A stretch of DNA of 40,185 nucleotides from NCBI GenBank assembly GCA_027625095.1, contig JAQBXN010000077.1, positions 1 through 40,185 of the forward strand. Direction: 5' to 3'. Shown here piece after piece: positions 9,511 to 17,079 of this stretch. This DNA is from Planctomycetota bacterium. Lineage in GTDB: Bacteria; Planctomycetota; PUPC01; JACPCR01. Positions within the stretch are counted from its first letter, which is position 1; each line of letters begins with the position of its first letter. The notes below the pieces were generated by a model, which did no database searches, was not told where the DNA came from, and saw nothing but the letters and a program-made list of their open reading frames with translations. A program made the translations under genes and the position numbers.

Positions 9511-12057
9511 CTACTTTTCAAACTCCACCACCAGGGTCCTGAACAGTTTGATACCGGGAAACTCCACCTTGACCACGGCATCTTTGATCGTGGCTTTAAG
9601 CTCCTTTGCCATGGTGCGCGGCTCCCAGGTAAGCATCATTGCCCTTGCCATGGTGTAACCCTCGGGCATCTTTACTTCGATAGGGAATGGCTCATCGACT
9701 GGAATAGGCAGCTCGTTGGTCTTGTTGCGGCGGAAGCGTTCGGTAACGGGCGGATTGATAAGAGGGATCACGTAGCGGAGATTGTCGCCCACCTTCGCCT
9801 GCACGGCGGTATCCACATACCAGAGAATTTCCGGCGAATCGACGTAGATGACGTCCTCGGCATCCGGGATGGGCACAAGATCTTTGCTGCGAAAGAATTC
9901 GCTGAAGCGGGTAATGAAAACGCCCGGCGAATCTTCGCAGAAAGGTGCAGCCGAAAAGTGGCCGACGTAGTAAGAGCCACTCGCGATGGTGAAAATAGCC
10001 CAGTAAATGTCATCGTGCGCGAAGTGGCCGAAGCCATTGCGATGCGGAGAAAAGAGCTGGTAGACGCCGTTGTATTTACGGGCCGCAACACGCTTCTGAC
10101 AGATGCCCCAGATCGCGTCTTCGTAACGGTTCATGTAATGATTGAAGAGGGGCGCGCTCATCGTGCCTTCGTCCATGAACATGCCACCGGCCTTCGCGAA
10201 GGCAATAAATTCCGGAAAGTCCTCAGGGGGTGGGGCCTCCTCGTCACGGCGGCCGACGCGTTCCAGGTAGGCCCAGGTGTCCATGTTCGCGCCGAATTCG
10301 AAACCGGGGTAAGCATTGCGCAGCGCATCTTTGAACTGATTAAAGTTCTTTGCCGCATGTTCCATCTTGTCCTCATTCTTAAAGGGCAACGGAATGCCAA
10401 GCGGCGATTGCACCGTGCTCGGACCAAAAATTCCCACGTCGAACCGGATGCCCTCGTAACCGGAGCGCTTCACAAACTCGACAGCTTCCCGGGTAATCTG
10501 ATCCATGAGCTCGGGATACCAGTGATTCAAACCTTCCTCGATATGCGGCGTCTTGGGCATCTCGAACGGCCCGGTGCTGAAATCGTGTTTGCGCACCGCG
10601 TCCATGGATGCCTTGCGGATGCGGTAGACCTCGTCCGTAGCCACCAGCCTGGATGAGAGGTACTCCGGCTTGCGGATATACAGGTCCATCAGCGCGTTAC
10701 CCGTGCCGCCGGCGAACAGATACATGTGAGTGGAGACACCCATACTGCGGTTGTAGTCCGTGGTTCCGCGCACAATCTTGTAGGATTGTGGCACGATGGA
10801 CATACCGCACAGCCATTGATCCTCTTGCGGCAGTATCCGGGCACAGTCCCCGGGCGTCGCAGCGAAGACTTCCATGAGGTTCGCCAGATTCTCGTTTTCT
10901 TTGAACGGGTTGTAGTCTCGCGCGTTCGCCCCCATCAGGTGCACCACATACACCTCGGGATGCAGGCTGAAAACATCGAACGCCGCGCTCTCAATGATTG
11001 GCTCGGTTTGTGGAGAGAGGATTTCGGCTATGGCCTTGTAACCCCAAAGCCTGGTCTGGGCATCGGTCTTCCATGGAACGCTCACTGCCTTCTGCGAACC
11101 CGCGTCCAAAGTGAGAGCCTGGCGAAATATTTCTTCGCGGGTTTTGAATTCGTTTTCCAGCGCAACCACGAATGTCCGGGTCTGACTTTGACCTGTAAAA
11201 TTTTCAATCAGGATGTCGAAGGTCTGTTCGGCGCCCGGCCTGATCCATCGCTTCTGGGCGCGAAGGTATCTGACGGTCAAACTTTCGGACGGTTGGATGC
11301 GATCGAGCTTGACCCAGTCCACACTCACTGTTCGCACGGAATTCGGCGGCTCACCCGAGAACGATGAGTACTTGGTCTGCGGCAACACGATTCCAAACTG
11401 CAGACCTGACGGTGGCTTCGGTTCACTACCCACCTTGGGATCATAATCCGGGTAAATTTCTCCCAGGTAATGCGAGTAATGCCAACTGTGCCTTGGACTC
11501 CTTGCGATCATTCGTTTCTTGAGCGATGGATCGACCTCATAGATCAGCGAAATGGTTTCCCAGGAGTCCTCTTCCCCGATGTCGAAATTGTGGAAATCCT
11601 GTGAGGCCCCTGGAAAGTGCCCCATTGGCACGGATACCGTCAACCGGACGGGGGTGCCGATCACATTCGTCTCACCCGAAAACTTGATGCGTGCCTGCAG
11701 CTTGTAAACGCCGGGAACTATGCTCTTCCAATTCACTTCCGGCGTCACCGCAACCGGTAGCGATCCCTTTGCAATCGACCGTCGGGACACCCGTATCTGC
11801 AGTGCGGAAGCGCTTTTCTTTTTTTGCCCATCCTGCTCGAACTCACGGATAGACTGTGCCTCTTCATCCTCAACGATAGAAAGCGCACTTCCCTCTGTCA
11901 GTGGGGTTGCCGGAATCTCCCAGGCCGGCCAATGAAACGATTCTCCGGGTGCGGGCTCCTCGGCGAAGGCCAACGCGGGCAATAGAAGAACCGCAACGTA
12001 AAGGGACCCGTAATGCTGGACGCCGTACGCTGAATGCTCGCCTTTGATTGATTCCAT
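9511..12057 (-). CDS. Exported glycoside-hydrolase-like protein (putative TIM barrel), 848 aa
   Basis: The hydrophobic stretch LYVAVLLLPALAFA before EEPAPG is a signal peptide at about residues 18-33. Residues about 40-370 look beta-rich, with an Ig-like part (WIRPGAEQTFDILIENFTGQSQTRTFVVAL). Residues about 370-740 resemble a (beta/alpha)8 glycosidase: RSGYEGIRFDVG, FEFGANMDTWAYLERVG and GMFMDEGTMSAP carry candidate acidic residues. The C-terminal part (DNLRYVIPLINPP, then beta-strands to the end) resembles the tail domains of GH66/GH13-type enzymes. I cannot fix the family; GH66-like is a guess. The ATG at 12057 follows AGG within the upstream heptad array, and a second period-7 array encodes residues before the signal peptide, so the exact N-terminus is uncertain. 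It follows the PQQ-propeller gene by 28 nt. Confidence 0.7.
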   Translation of the reverse strand: MESIKGEHSAYGVQHYGSLYVAVLLLPALAFAEEPAPGESFHWPAWEIPATPLTEGSALSIVEDEEAQSIREFEQDGQKKKSASALQIRVSRRSIAKGSLPVAVTPEVNWKSIVPGVYKLQARIKFSGETNVIGTPVRLTVSVPMGHFPGASQDFHNFDIGEEDSWETISLIYEVDPSLKKRMIARSPRHSWHYSHYLGEIYPDYDPKVGSEPKPPSGLQFGIVLPQTKYSSFSGEPPNSVRTVSVDWVKLDRIQPSESLTVRYLRAQKRWIRPGAEQTFDILIENFTGQSQTRTFVVALENEFKTREEIFRQALTLDAGSQKAVSVPWKTDAQTRLWGYKAIAEILSPQTEPIIESAAFDVFSLHPEVYVVHLMGANARDYNPFKENENLANLMEVFAATPGDCARILPQEDQWLCGMSIVPQSYKIVRGTTDYNRSMGVSTHMYLFAGGTGNALMDLYIRKPEYLSSRLVATDEVYRIRKASMDAVRKHDFSTGPFEMPKTPHIEEGLNHWYPELMDQITREAVEFVKRSGYEGIRFDVGIFGPSTVQSPLGIPLPFKNEDKMEHAAKNFNQFKDALRNAYPGFEFGANMDTWAYLERVGRRDEEAPPPEDFPEFIAFAKAGGMFMDEGTMSAPLFNHYMNRYEDAIWGICQKRVAARKYNGVYQLFSPHRNGFGHFAHDDIYWAIFTIASGSYYVGHFSAAPFCEDSPGVFITRFSEFFRSKDLVPIPDAEDVIYVDSPEILWYVDTAVQAKVGDNLRYVIPLINPPVTERFRRNKTNELPIPVDEPFPIEVKMPEGYTMARAMMLTWEPRTMAKELKATIKDAVVKVEFPGIKLFRTLVVEFEK
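12009..12036. repeat. Period-7 array inside the N-terminal codons of the glycosidase-like gene
   Basis: On the plus strand the units are CGTAATG, CTGGACG, CCGTACG and CTGAATG. The array encodes roughly residues 8-17, just before the hydrophobic core of the signal peptide. Only period and unit resemblance support it; copies are imperfect. Confidence 0.5.
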
Positions 12058-12085
12058 TTGTACCTGATTCCTGTTTCCTGAATCC
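12058..12085. repeat. Heptanucleotide array filling the 28-nt PQQ-propeller/glycosidase gap
   Basis: Units on the plus strand are TTGTACC, TGATTCC, TGTTTCC and TGAATCC, which is exactly four heptads. They occupy the whole spacer between the two minus-strand genes. On the coding strand the units read GGATTCA, GGAAACA, GGAATCA and GGTACAA, so the array supplies AGG about 5 nt before the ATG at 12057 and may act as the ribosome binding site. Confidence 0.65.
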
Positions 12086-13303
12086 TTACTTCAGGCGGTA
12101 GCAATAAACAAACTCTTTATCCCGCACAACCAGCCGATCCCCAATCACCGCCGGATGAACCATGGTGTCGCCGCTTACCTTTATCTTGCCGAGGACTTTG
12201 GAATCTTCGCCATTGACTGCGACGAGGAGCATATAGCCGTTTTCGGTAGCGACCAAAGCACGGTCTTTCGATGCGACGAGCTGATTGAAGCCGTGAATGG
12301 CTTCGTCATCCTCGAATTTCCAGACAGTCCTCAGCTTGTCCTTGAGTGCCAGCACTACCAACCCTTGAGTTGAGCCCAGGAGGAGATCGCCAACCACAAC
12401 CGGCGTGGACATCTCCGGCCACAGATCCGTGCTGGTGGCCACGGGCTTGGGAATGATTTGGCCTTCCTGATCGAAATCATAGAGCCGAGTCTCTTCTGCC
12501 TGAGTGGTAAGAAGGAGTTTGCCATTCCAAACGATTGGAGTGGTTACCGTGTATCCATCTCCCGGGTCGATTTCCATGCTCCAGATTTTCTTGCCGTCTG
12601 AAGCGGACCAACCGCTGACGGCCTCTTTCTCGTAGCCGATGATCTGGACTGTTTTTCCGACTTTTGACGAAAGGAAACTGGCGTAATTCGTGCCGACCCC
12701 CTGGGCCTCCCAGACGATCTTGCCGCTATTCGGATCAATTGCGGTTAGCGCAAACTCTTTACTGCCGGTCATGGAAACGATCTTGCCATCGGCAACGAGC
12801 GGAGAAGCGCAGTAGCCCCAGTCGGGCCCTTTCTCCTTTGCGTACTTTTGGGAAAGATTCACCTCCCAGATCAATTGGCCTGTTTTGAGATCCAGGCAAA
12901 GGAGGTTGCCCAGGGCGTTGAGCCCGAAGACGCGGCCCTGGTAAATGAGCGGAGTGGCACGCGGCGCGGCGCCGAAATCCATCTTGACCCCGTTGGGGTA
13001 CGAATGCTCCCACATCTGTTTTCCACTCTTGATGTCGAGCGCACGCCAATAGTCTCTACCGACCCCATGATCGGCGAGGACAACCAGCTCGCTTGTTCCG
13101 GCGAGTCCGGCGTGGCACTCACCTGCAACCTTAAGTTTCCAGAGCAGATTTTTTGCCGGCATTTCTTCTGGCAGATACCCGACAAGTGCGTCGCTATTGG
13201 CTCCGCGCCAGCCGGACCAATCGGATAGAGCCTCGACGATTTGGGGAACAGGGGATGGAGGTTCCGCGCACAGAAAAGACAGAGTAAGACTGAGTAGAAT
13301 CAT
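12086..13303 (-). CDS. Exported PQQ-type beta-propeller repeat protein, 405 aa
   Basis: A short signal peptide (about residues 1-13, ending FLCAEP) precedes at least four visible PQQ/WD-like blades with the typical ending [AL].D..[SGT]GK..W. These are RALDIKSGKQMWE, LCLDLKTGQLIWE, TAIDPNSGKIVWE and GWSASDGKKIWS. Such proteins (outer-membrane-assembly BamB-like or PQQ-dependent-dehydrogenase-like folds) are common in planctomycete-like genomes as periplasmic or surface propellers. The metal/PQQ ligands of true dehydrogenases were not recognised, so a non-enzymatic or binding role is as likely. CAGGGA lies upstream of the ATG. It sits between tandem PhyH genes and the glycosidase-like gene, all co-directional. 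Confidence 0.8.
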   Translation of the reverse strand: MILLSLTLSFLCAEPPSPVPQIVEALSDWSGWRGANSDALVGYLPEEMPAKNLLWKLKVAGECHAGLAGTSELVVLADHGVGRDYWRALDIKSGKQMWEHSYPNGVKMDFGAAPRATPLIYQGRVFGLNALGNLLCLDLKTGQLIWEVNLSQKYAKEKGPDWGYCASPLVADGKIVSMTGSKEFALTAIDPNSGKIVWEAQGVGTNYASFLSSKVGKTVQIIGYEKEAVSGWSASDGKKIWSMEIDPGDGYTVTTPIVWNGKLLLTTQAEETRLYDFDQEGQIIPKPVATSTDLWPEMSTPVVVGDLLLGSTQGLVVLALKDKLRTVWKFEDDEAIHGFNQLVASKDRALVATENGYMLLVAVNGEDSKVLGKIKVSGDTMVHPAVIGDRLVVRDKEFVYCYRLK

Positions 13304-13409
13304 AAAATCCCTGAAACGTTGCTTTGAAGTAATATCCGCATCGTAGGGCTGCCATCCAGCACTGCCATTTAGACGAGACCTCGCAGCCGCCGGCCATTGC
13401 TGGTGCGTT

Positions 13410-14222
13410 TCAAGCCTGTGCCACTAATTCAGGGACAACCTGTCCATCCCGTTCGACCCAGACCCCGCATGGGCCGCCACGCTCTGATTTGCCTACATGC
13501 TCGACGATGGTGCCGTCCATGCGGTAGACCGGGTGGTAGCCGGCGGAGCATTCGTCGGCATCGCCCATGATGTAGTGCCCGATAATAGTATTCCTGAATC
13601 GATCGCTCTTATTGGGAAGGCTACCGTGGATGAGCTGGCCATTGAAGAACAGCACGTCGCCGGGATCGAGGATCACCGGGACCGCTCCTTTGCCCTTTGG
13701 CAGAGGGATTTCGACTCCGGAAAAACTCTCGTTGAGATCGGCCTCCTTGGTGCACATCACGGGAAGATCGCCGGTGTCAGGGACGATGCGGAGGCATCCG
13801 TTCTCTTCGTCGCAGCGATCTATGGCCATCCAGGCAGCCATGCAGGTGCCGGGCCGAGTGCGCAGATAGAACTGATCCTGGTGAAGGGACTGGCCCCGGG
13901 CACCGGGCGGCTTGAAATAATACATGGTCTGCACGGCCAGCGGTTCAAGCAGGGTCAGGCCGGTCAAACATTCGTTGATGCGTGGATCAATCAACCAATT
14001 GAGGCCGACCTCCTCAAACCGGTGCGGCATCATGATGCGCGGGTAATGGTGCAGCGAGTCATCGCTGGTGCGGTCGATGCTCTCTCCGCCCGGGTAATCG
14101 CCGCGCGCGTTCATCTGCATGTAGTGCTCTCGCAGGGCGTCGCACTCTTCATGAGAGAAGAGTGCACGGACGATGGTAAAGCCAGATTGCCGGTATTGTT
14201 GAATATGAGTTTTCTGGAGCAT
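13410..14222 (-). CDS. Phytanoyl-CoA dioxygenase family (PhyH) protein, copy 1 (270 aa)
   Basis: Fe(II)/2-oxoglutarate-dependent oxygenase fold. The facial triad is visible as H114-x-D116 (LHQDQFYL) and distal H199 (LIHGSLPN), with R208/R210 (SDRFRN) as the likely 2-oxoglutarate ligand. The PPGARGQ.LHQDQ and RCDEENGCLRIVP segments are nearly identical to those of the gene immediately upstream (14234-15067), so the two look like a tandem duplication. It starts 11 nt after the upstream paralogue stops, consistent with one transcript. The substrate is unknown: family members hydroxylate phytanoyl-CoA, ectoine and many secondary metabolites, and large expansions are typical of Poribacteria-like and planctomycete-like genomes. 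Confidence 0.9.
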   Translation of the reverse strand: MLQKTHIQQYRQSGFTIVRALFSHEECDALREHYMQMNARGDYPGGESIDRTSDDSLHHYPRIMMPHRFEEVGLNWLIDPRINECLTGLTLLEPLAVQTMYYFKPPGARGQSLHQDQFYLRTRPGTCMAAWMAIDRCDEENGCLRIVPDTGDLPVMCTKEADLNESFSGVEIPLPKGKGAVPVILDPGDVLFFNGQLIHGSLPNKSDRFRNTIIGHYIMGDADECSAGYHPVYRMDGTIVEHVGKSERGGPCGVWVERDGQVVPELVAQA

Positions 14223-14233
14223 GACTGTGTTTT

Positions 14234-15067
14234 CTACTTTCTTGGGTCTTCTATTCTATCGGTCATCACGGGCACAGGCAGGCCGTTCTCGTTGGCCCAT
14301 TCTCCACAGGGGGCGCCCTGTTCACTAACCCCGTAATCAATTTCCGAACCGTCCATCCGGTAAACCGGGTGAAAAAATTTTGACACACTCTCGTCTTCGG
14401 CGGAAACGTAGTGGGCGATCATAGATGAACGAAATCGGTCTGTGGATCGGTTTGGATAACTGCCGTGAACTACCTGGCCGTTAAAGAAGAGCAGATCGCC
14501 GGGATTTAGAATCACTGCCTCCGGCTTCATGGTTTCCGGCAGAGGGACCGTGACGGTCGTCCAGCTCTCAGTCTGATCGGAATCTATGGTACACAACACG
14601 GGAAAGCGATGGCTGCCGGGCACGACAAAGAGGCAGCCGTTTTCTTCATCGCAACGGTCAACGGCCATCCATGCTGCGATGCAGGTACCGGGCTTGACGC
14701 GGAGGTAATACTGATCCTGATGCAAAGCCTGCCCCCGGGCGCCCGGCGGCTTGAAATAAAACATGCTCTGCACGCCCAATGGCTCGGACCCGAACAACTC
14801 ACGCAGAATTTCGGCCAGCCGATCGTCAGTGAACCACCGCAAACTGAACTCTTCCCATCGCTGAGGATGAACGATCCGCGGATACCGTTTCAGCGGGTCT
14901 GGACTGCCCGGTTCAATTTCATTCGCATTCGGGTAGTCGCGGCTGTCATGCATCTGAAAGAAATGCTCGCGAACCTCTTCCACTTCTGCCTTACTGAAAA
15001 GACTGCGAAGAATGAGATATCCGTTCTCCTGAAATTGTCGTCTGTCTTCCTGAGTGAAATGTGTCAT
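14234..15067 (-). CDS. Phytanoyl-CoA dioxygenase family (PhyH) protein, copy 2 (277 aa)
   Basis: The ATG at 15067 is used as start, with GGAAG about 9 nt upstream; a TTG five codons earlier is less likely. The triad is H116-x-D118 (ALHQDQYYL) and H201 (VVHGSYPN), with R211/R213 (TDRFRSS). It shares strong block similarity with copy 1, including YPRI..P.R, FYFKPPGARGQ, AAWM..DRCDEENGCL and the C-terminal HPVYRMDG signature. It is probably the first gene of the minus-strand run leading to copy 1, the propeller and the glycosidase-like gene. The reaction is inferred as 2-oxoglutarate-dependent hydroxylation of an unknown substrate. Confidence 0.9.
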   Translation of the reverse strand: MTHFTQEDRRQFQENGYLILRSLFSKAEVEEVREHFFQMHDSRDYPNANEIEPGSPDPLKRYPRIVHPQRWEEFSLRWFTDDRLAEILRELFGSEPLGVQSMFYFKPPGARGQALHQDQYYLRVKPGTCIAAWMAVDRCDEENGCLFVVPGSHRFPVLCTIDSDQTESWTTVTVPLPETMKPEAVILNPGDLLFFNGQVVHGSYPNRSTDRFRSSMIAHYVSAEDESVSKFFHPVYRMDGSEIDYGVSEQGAPCGEWANENGLPVPVMTDRIEDPRK

Positions 15068-15153
15068 CAGCCAAGCTTCCAACGCGGCCTCCGGTCACCT
15101 GTCCAGCGAGGAACGCATCACGCTGTTACATCCCAGAACTAGATGCGGCAAAG

Positions 15154-15675
15154 TTAAACATCTCTGCCGCTGGACGCTCTAATCCTTGCATCTATAGCAG
15201 AAGAATCGCGGCTCACCGGCATCTCCTCAAGAATAATGCGAATCGCGGATCTCAGCATGCGTGGCTGGAATGGCTTGTAAATTACTTCATCGATTTCCTC
15301 GACCGTGGTGAGGGATTCCGTGGTCTCTTTGCTGAAGCCGGTGAGAAGGATGACCGGAGTGCCCGGTCGGTGGGATTTTACAAGCTTGGCGAGGTGGGTG
15401 CCGTTGATTCCTGGAATGGCAAGTTCCGTTACGACAACATCGAAATGGTCCGCGTTGAACATATCAAGGGCGGTCTTGCCATTATTTGTGGTATGAGTTT
15501 CAAAATCTTCGCCTTCAAAGCAGCATTTGAGCAGTTCCAGAAGTACCGGGCGATCATCCACAAGCAACACCCGTTTAGGGGCCGGCCTGGCTTTCTCCGG
15601 CTCCGTAAGCAATCCGGCGTGAAAACACTCAACTGCCGGGCCCTTGCTCAAGCCATTTGAACGGTATGGATTCAT
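15154..15675 (-). CDS. Atypical single-domain response regulator with Glu at the phosphoacceptor site (173 aa)
   Basis: CheY-like receiver at about residues 34-153. The acidic pair D40-D41 (LLVDD), T112 (ILLTGF) and K134 (IYKPF) are all present. The residue that should be the phospho-accepting Asp is Glu84 (VVVTELAIPGINGTHL). There is no output domain; residues 1-30 and 155-173 are low-complexity tails. Glu at this site is a known mimic of the phosphorylated state in some regulators, so this protein may be locked on or may signal by binding alone. AAGGAAG lies upstream of the ATG. It begins 15 nt after the exported protein gene 15691-17079 and is probably last in that operon. Confidence 0.85.
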   Translation of the reverse strand: MNPYRSNGLSKGPAVECFHAGLLTEPEKARPAPKRVLLVDDRPVLLELLKCCFEGEDFETHTTNNGKTALDMFNADHFDVVVTELAIPGINGTHLAKLVKSHRPGTPVILLTGFSKETTESLTTVEEIDEVIYKPFQPRMLRSAIRIILEEMPVSRDSSAIDARIRASSGRDV

Positions 15676-15690
15676 GGGGACTTCCTTTGA

Positions 15691-17079
15691 TCATTGAGAT
15701 TTCTGAGGAATAGCCTTCCACTCCAGGGAAATGCGCGCCTCGACGTACTCTGGCTTCTCACTCTTATCCAGTGGGGTGAGAGACAGCGGCAGAAAGCCCT
15801 GACTCTCACCCTTACTCTGGATCGGTTGTAGTGCCGTTGAAACATCGAATTTGAGACTTATGGCTTCACTCTGTCCCTGGTGCAAGATGAAATCTTTTGC
15901 TGGCTCGCCCTCCTTTGATTCAGGATTAGGGACAACCTGCAGAGCAGACTGGGAAGAGTGAAAGATGCCGAGTTGCCAGTCTCTAGAAAGTTTGGAACTC
16001 GGAAAACGCCAAATCAGGTTCACGGTCTTGCCTGACAGCATGGCTCGCAGGCGATATGGCACGACCGGGGCGTCTTTCGTTCCCTCTTGGCTCTCAATAT
16101 CATTGTGCCTGGCTTGAAGGCTACCGGCGAAATGAACGCCCGTGGCGCTGCTGGCTGGCGGCAGCAACTTTGCCGTTTCAAGTAACCGAGGCTGCCCTTC
16201 CTTTCTGGCCCTGAGTCCGATTTCTGCAATCTTGCCGGATTGGAGCTGATGAATGGCCAGGTCTCCGTTTTCGTTGAAATCCAGTCCGTATGAACCAAGA
16301 GCTACGGTTCGAGTGCTGCCGGCCGGAAGGTGAATGGTGTAGCCAAGGTTGAATTCCTGTCCCTTTGAGATTTTCTTGTCCTTCACCGGGATGCCGAACT
16401 GTGCCCGGACAACATTCAATTCAAAAGGCCGGTCATCAAGCAGGTGCCAGACAGTCCCGGCAGGTACCTTTATCCTGGCGACAGCCACGGAGGCATTGAG
16501 GACTGCAAACTCGCTCGCCGTGAACTCGCCGACCATTTGGCCTTTTTGGGTTTTCGAGATCGGCGCAATTCGCTTGTCGAATCTCAGTAGAAGCCGCTGC
16601 GAAAAGATCTCTTTCAGAGGTAGTTCGAATTCACCTCCAAGCACCTCAGATTCGATATCAATCAGAGCTTTCAGTTGATACTCAAAACGAAGCTCATTCT
16701 CCTGACGGATAACGCTCTGCTGAATCTCGAACAGCTCGCTTCGGCCAAGATCCTTGAGGGTGGACGAAAACTTTAACTCTGGAAATTCGTTCGAGGAGGC
16801 CTCGAATGCATCGGCATCCGAGGTCCTCCTCATTTGTGTCCCCCATCGCAGCCAGCCCTTCTCGCGGAACGTGATGCCTCCACTCAACAGGTCCTTTCCC
16901 TGCCAAGTGAGTACCCATGCGCCGTTGGTGGCAAATGTCATCGTGTTGTGGCCAATCGTCAGATGGGGAAGCCGGCCTTTCTCCGTCACGAAGCCATCGG
17001 TCTCAGCCAATCCTCCCTCAAGTAAGAAGCAGGCCAACAACACCGCTGAAAGTCTCAGATTTGAACCAGGTATGGACAT
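15691..17079 (-). CDS. Exported beta-rich protein of unknown function, 462 aa
   Basis: The signal peptide covers residues 1-25 (LRLSAVLLACFLLEGGLA, then ETDGF). The remainder is strand-rich and lacks transmembrane segments, cysteines in conserved spacing or a recognisable catalytic motif. A run at about residues 130-260 (LRFEYQLKALIDIESEVLGG, FSQRLLLRFDKRIAPI, GTVWHLLDDRPFELNVVRA) looks like a jelly-roll or galactose-mutarotase-like sandwich, but I do not recognise the family. Its ATG directly abuts the TAA of the TPR gene (TAAATG), implying translational coupling and a shared function with that exported TPR protein. The same operon encodes the S24-like regulator and the atypical receiver. 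Confidence 0.75.
   Translation of the reverse strand: MSIPGSNLRLSAVLLACFLLEGGLAETDGFVTEKGRLPHLTIGHNTMTFATNGAWVLTWQGKDLLSGGITFREKGWLRWGTQMRRTSDADAFEASSNEFPELKFSSTLKDLGRSELFEIQQSVIRQENELRFEYQLKALIDIESEVLGGEFELPLKEIFSQRLLLRFDKRIAPISKTQKGQMVGEFTASEFAVLNASVAVARIKVPAGTVWHLLDDRPFELNVVRAQFGIPVKDKKISKGQEFNLGYTIHLPAGSTRTVALGSYGLDFNENGDLAIHQLQSGKIAEIGLRARKEGQPRLLETAKLLPPASSATGVHFAGSLQARHNDIESQEGTKDAPVVPYRLRAMLSGKTVNLIWRFPSSKLSRDWQLGIFHSSQSALQVVPNPESKEGEPAKDFILHQGQSEAISLKFDVSTALQPIQSKGESQGFLPLSLTPLDKSEKPEYVEARISLEWKAIPQKSQ

Noticed and set aside
9958..10656. 232-codon plus-strand open frame
   Set aside because: Antisense shadow of the glycosidase-like gene; its product shows no recognisable domain.
13497..14336. 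279-codon plus-strand open frame over the PhyH gene
   Set aside because: Antisense to PhyH copy 1, which has the complete HxD...H triad; no family resemblance in the antisense product.
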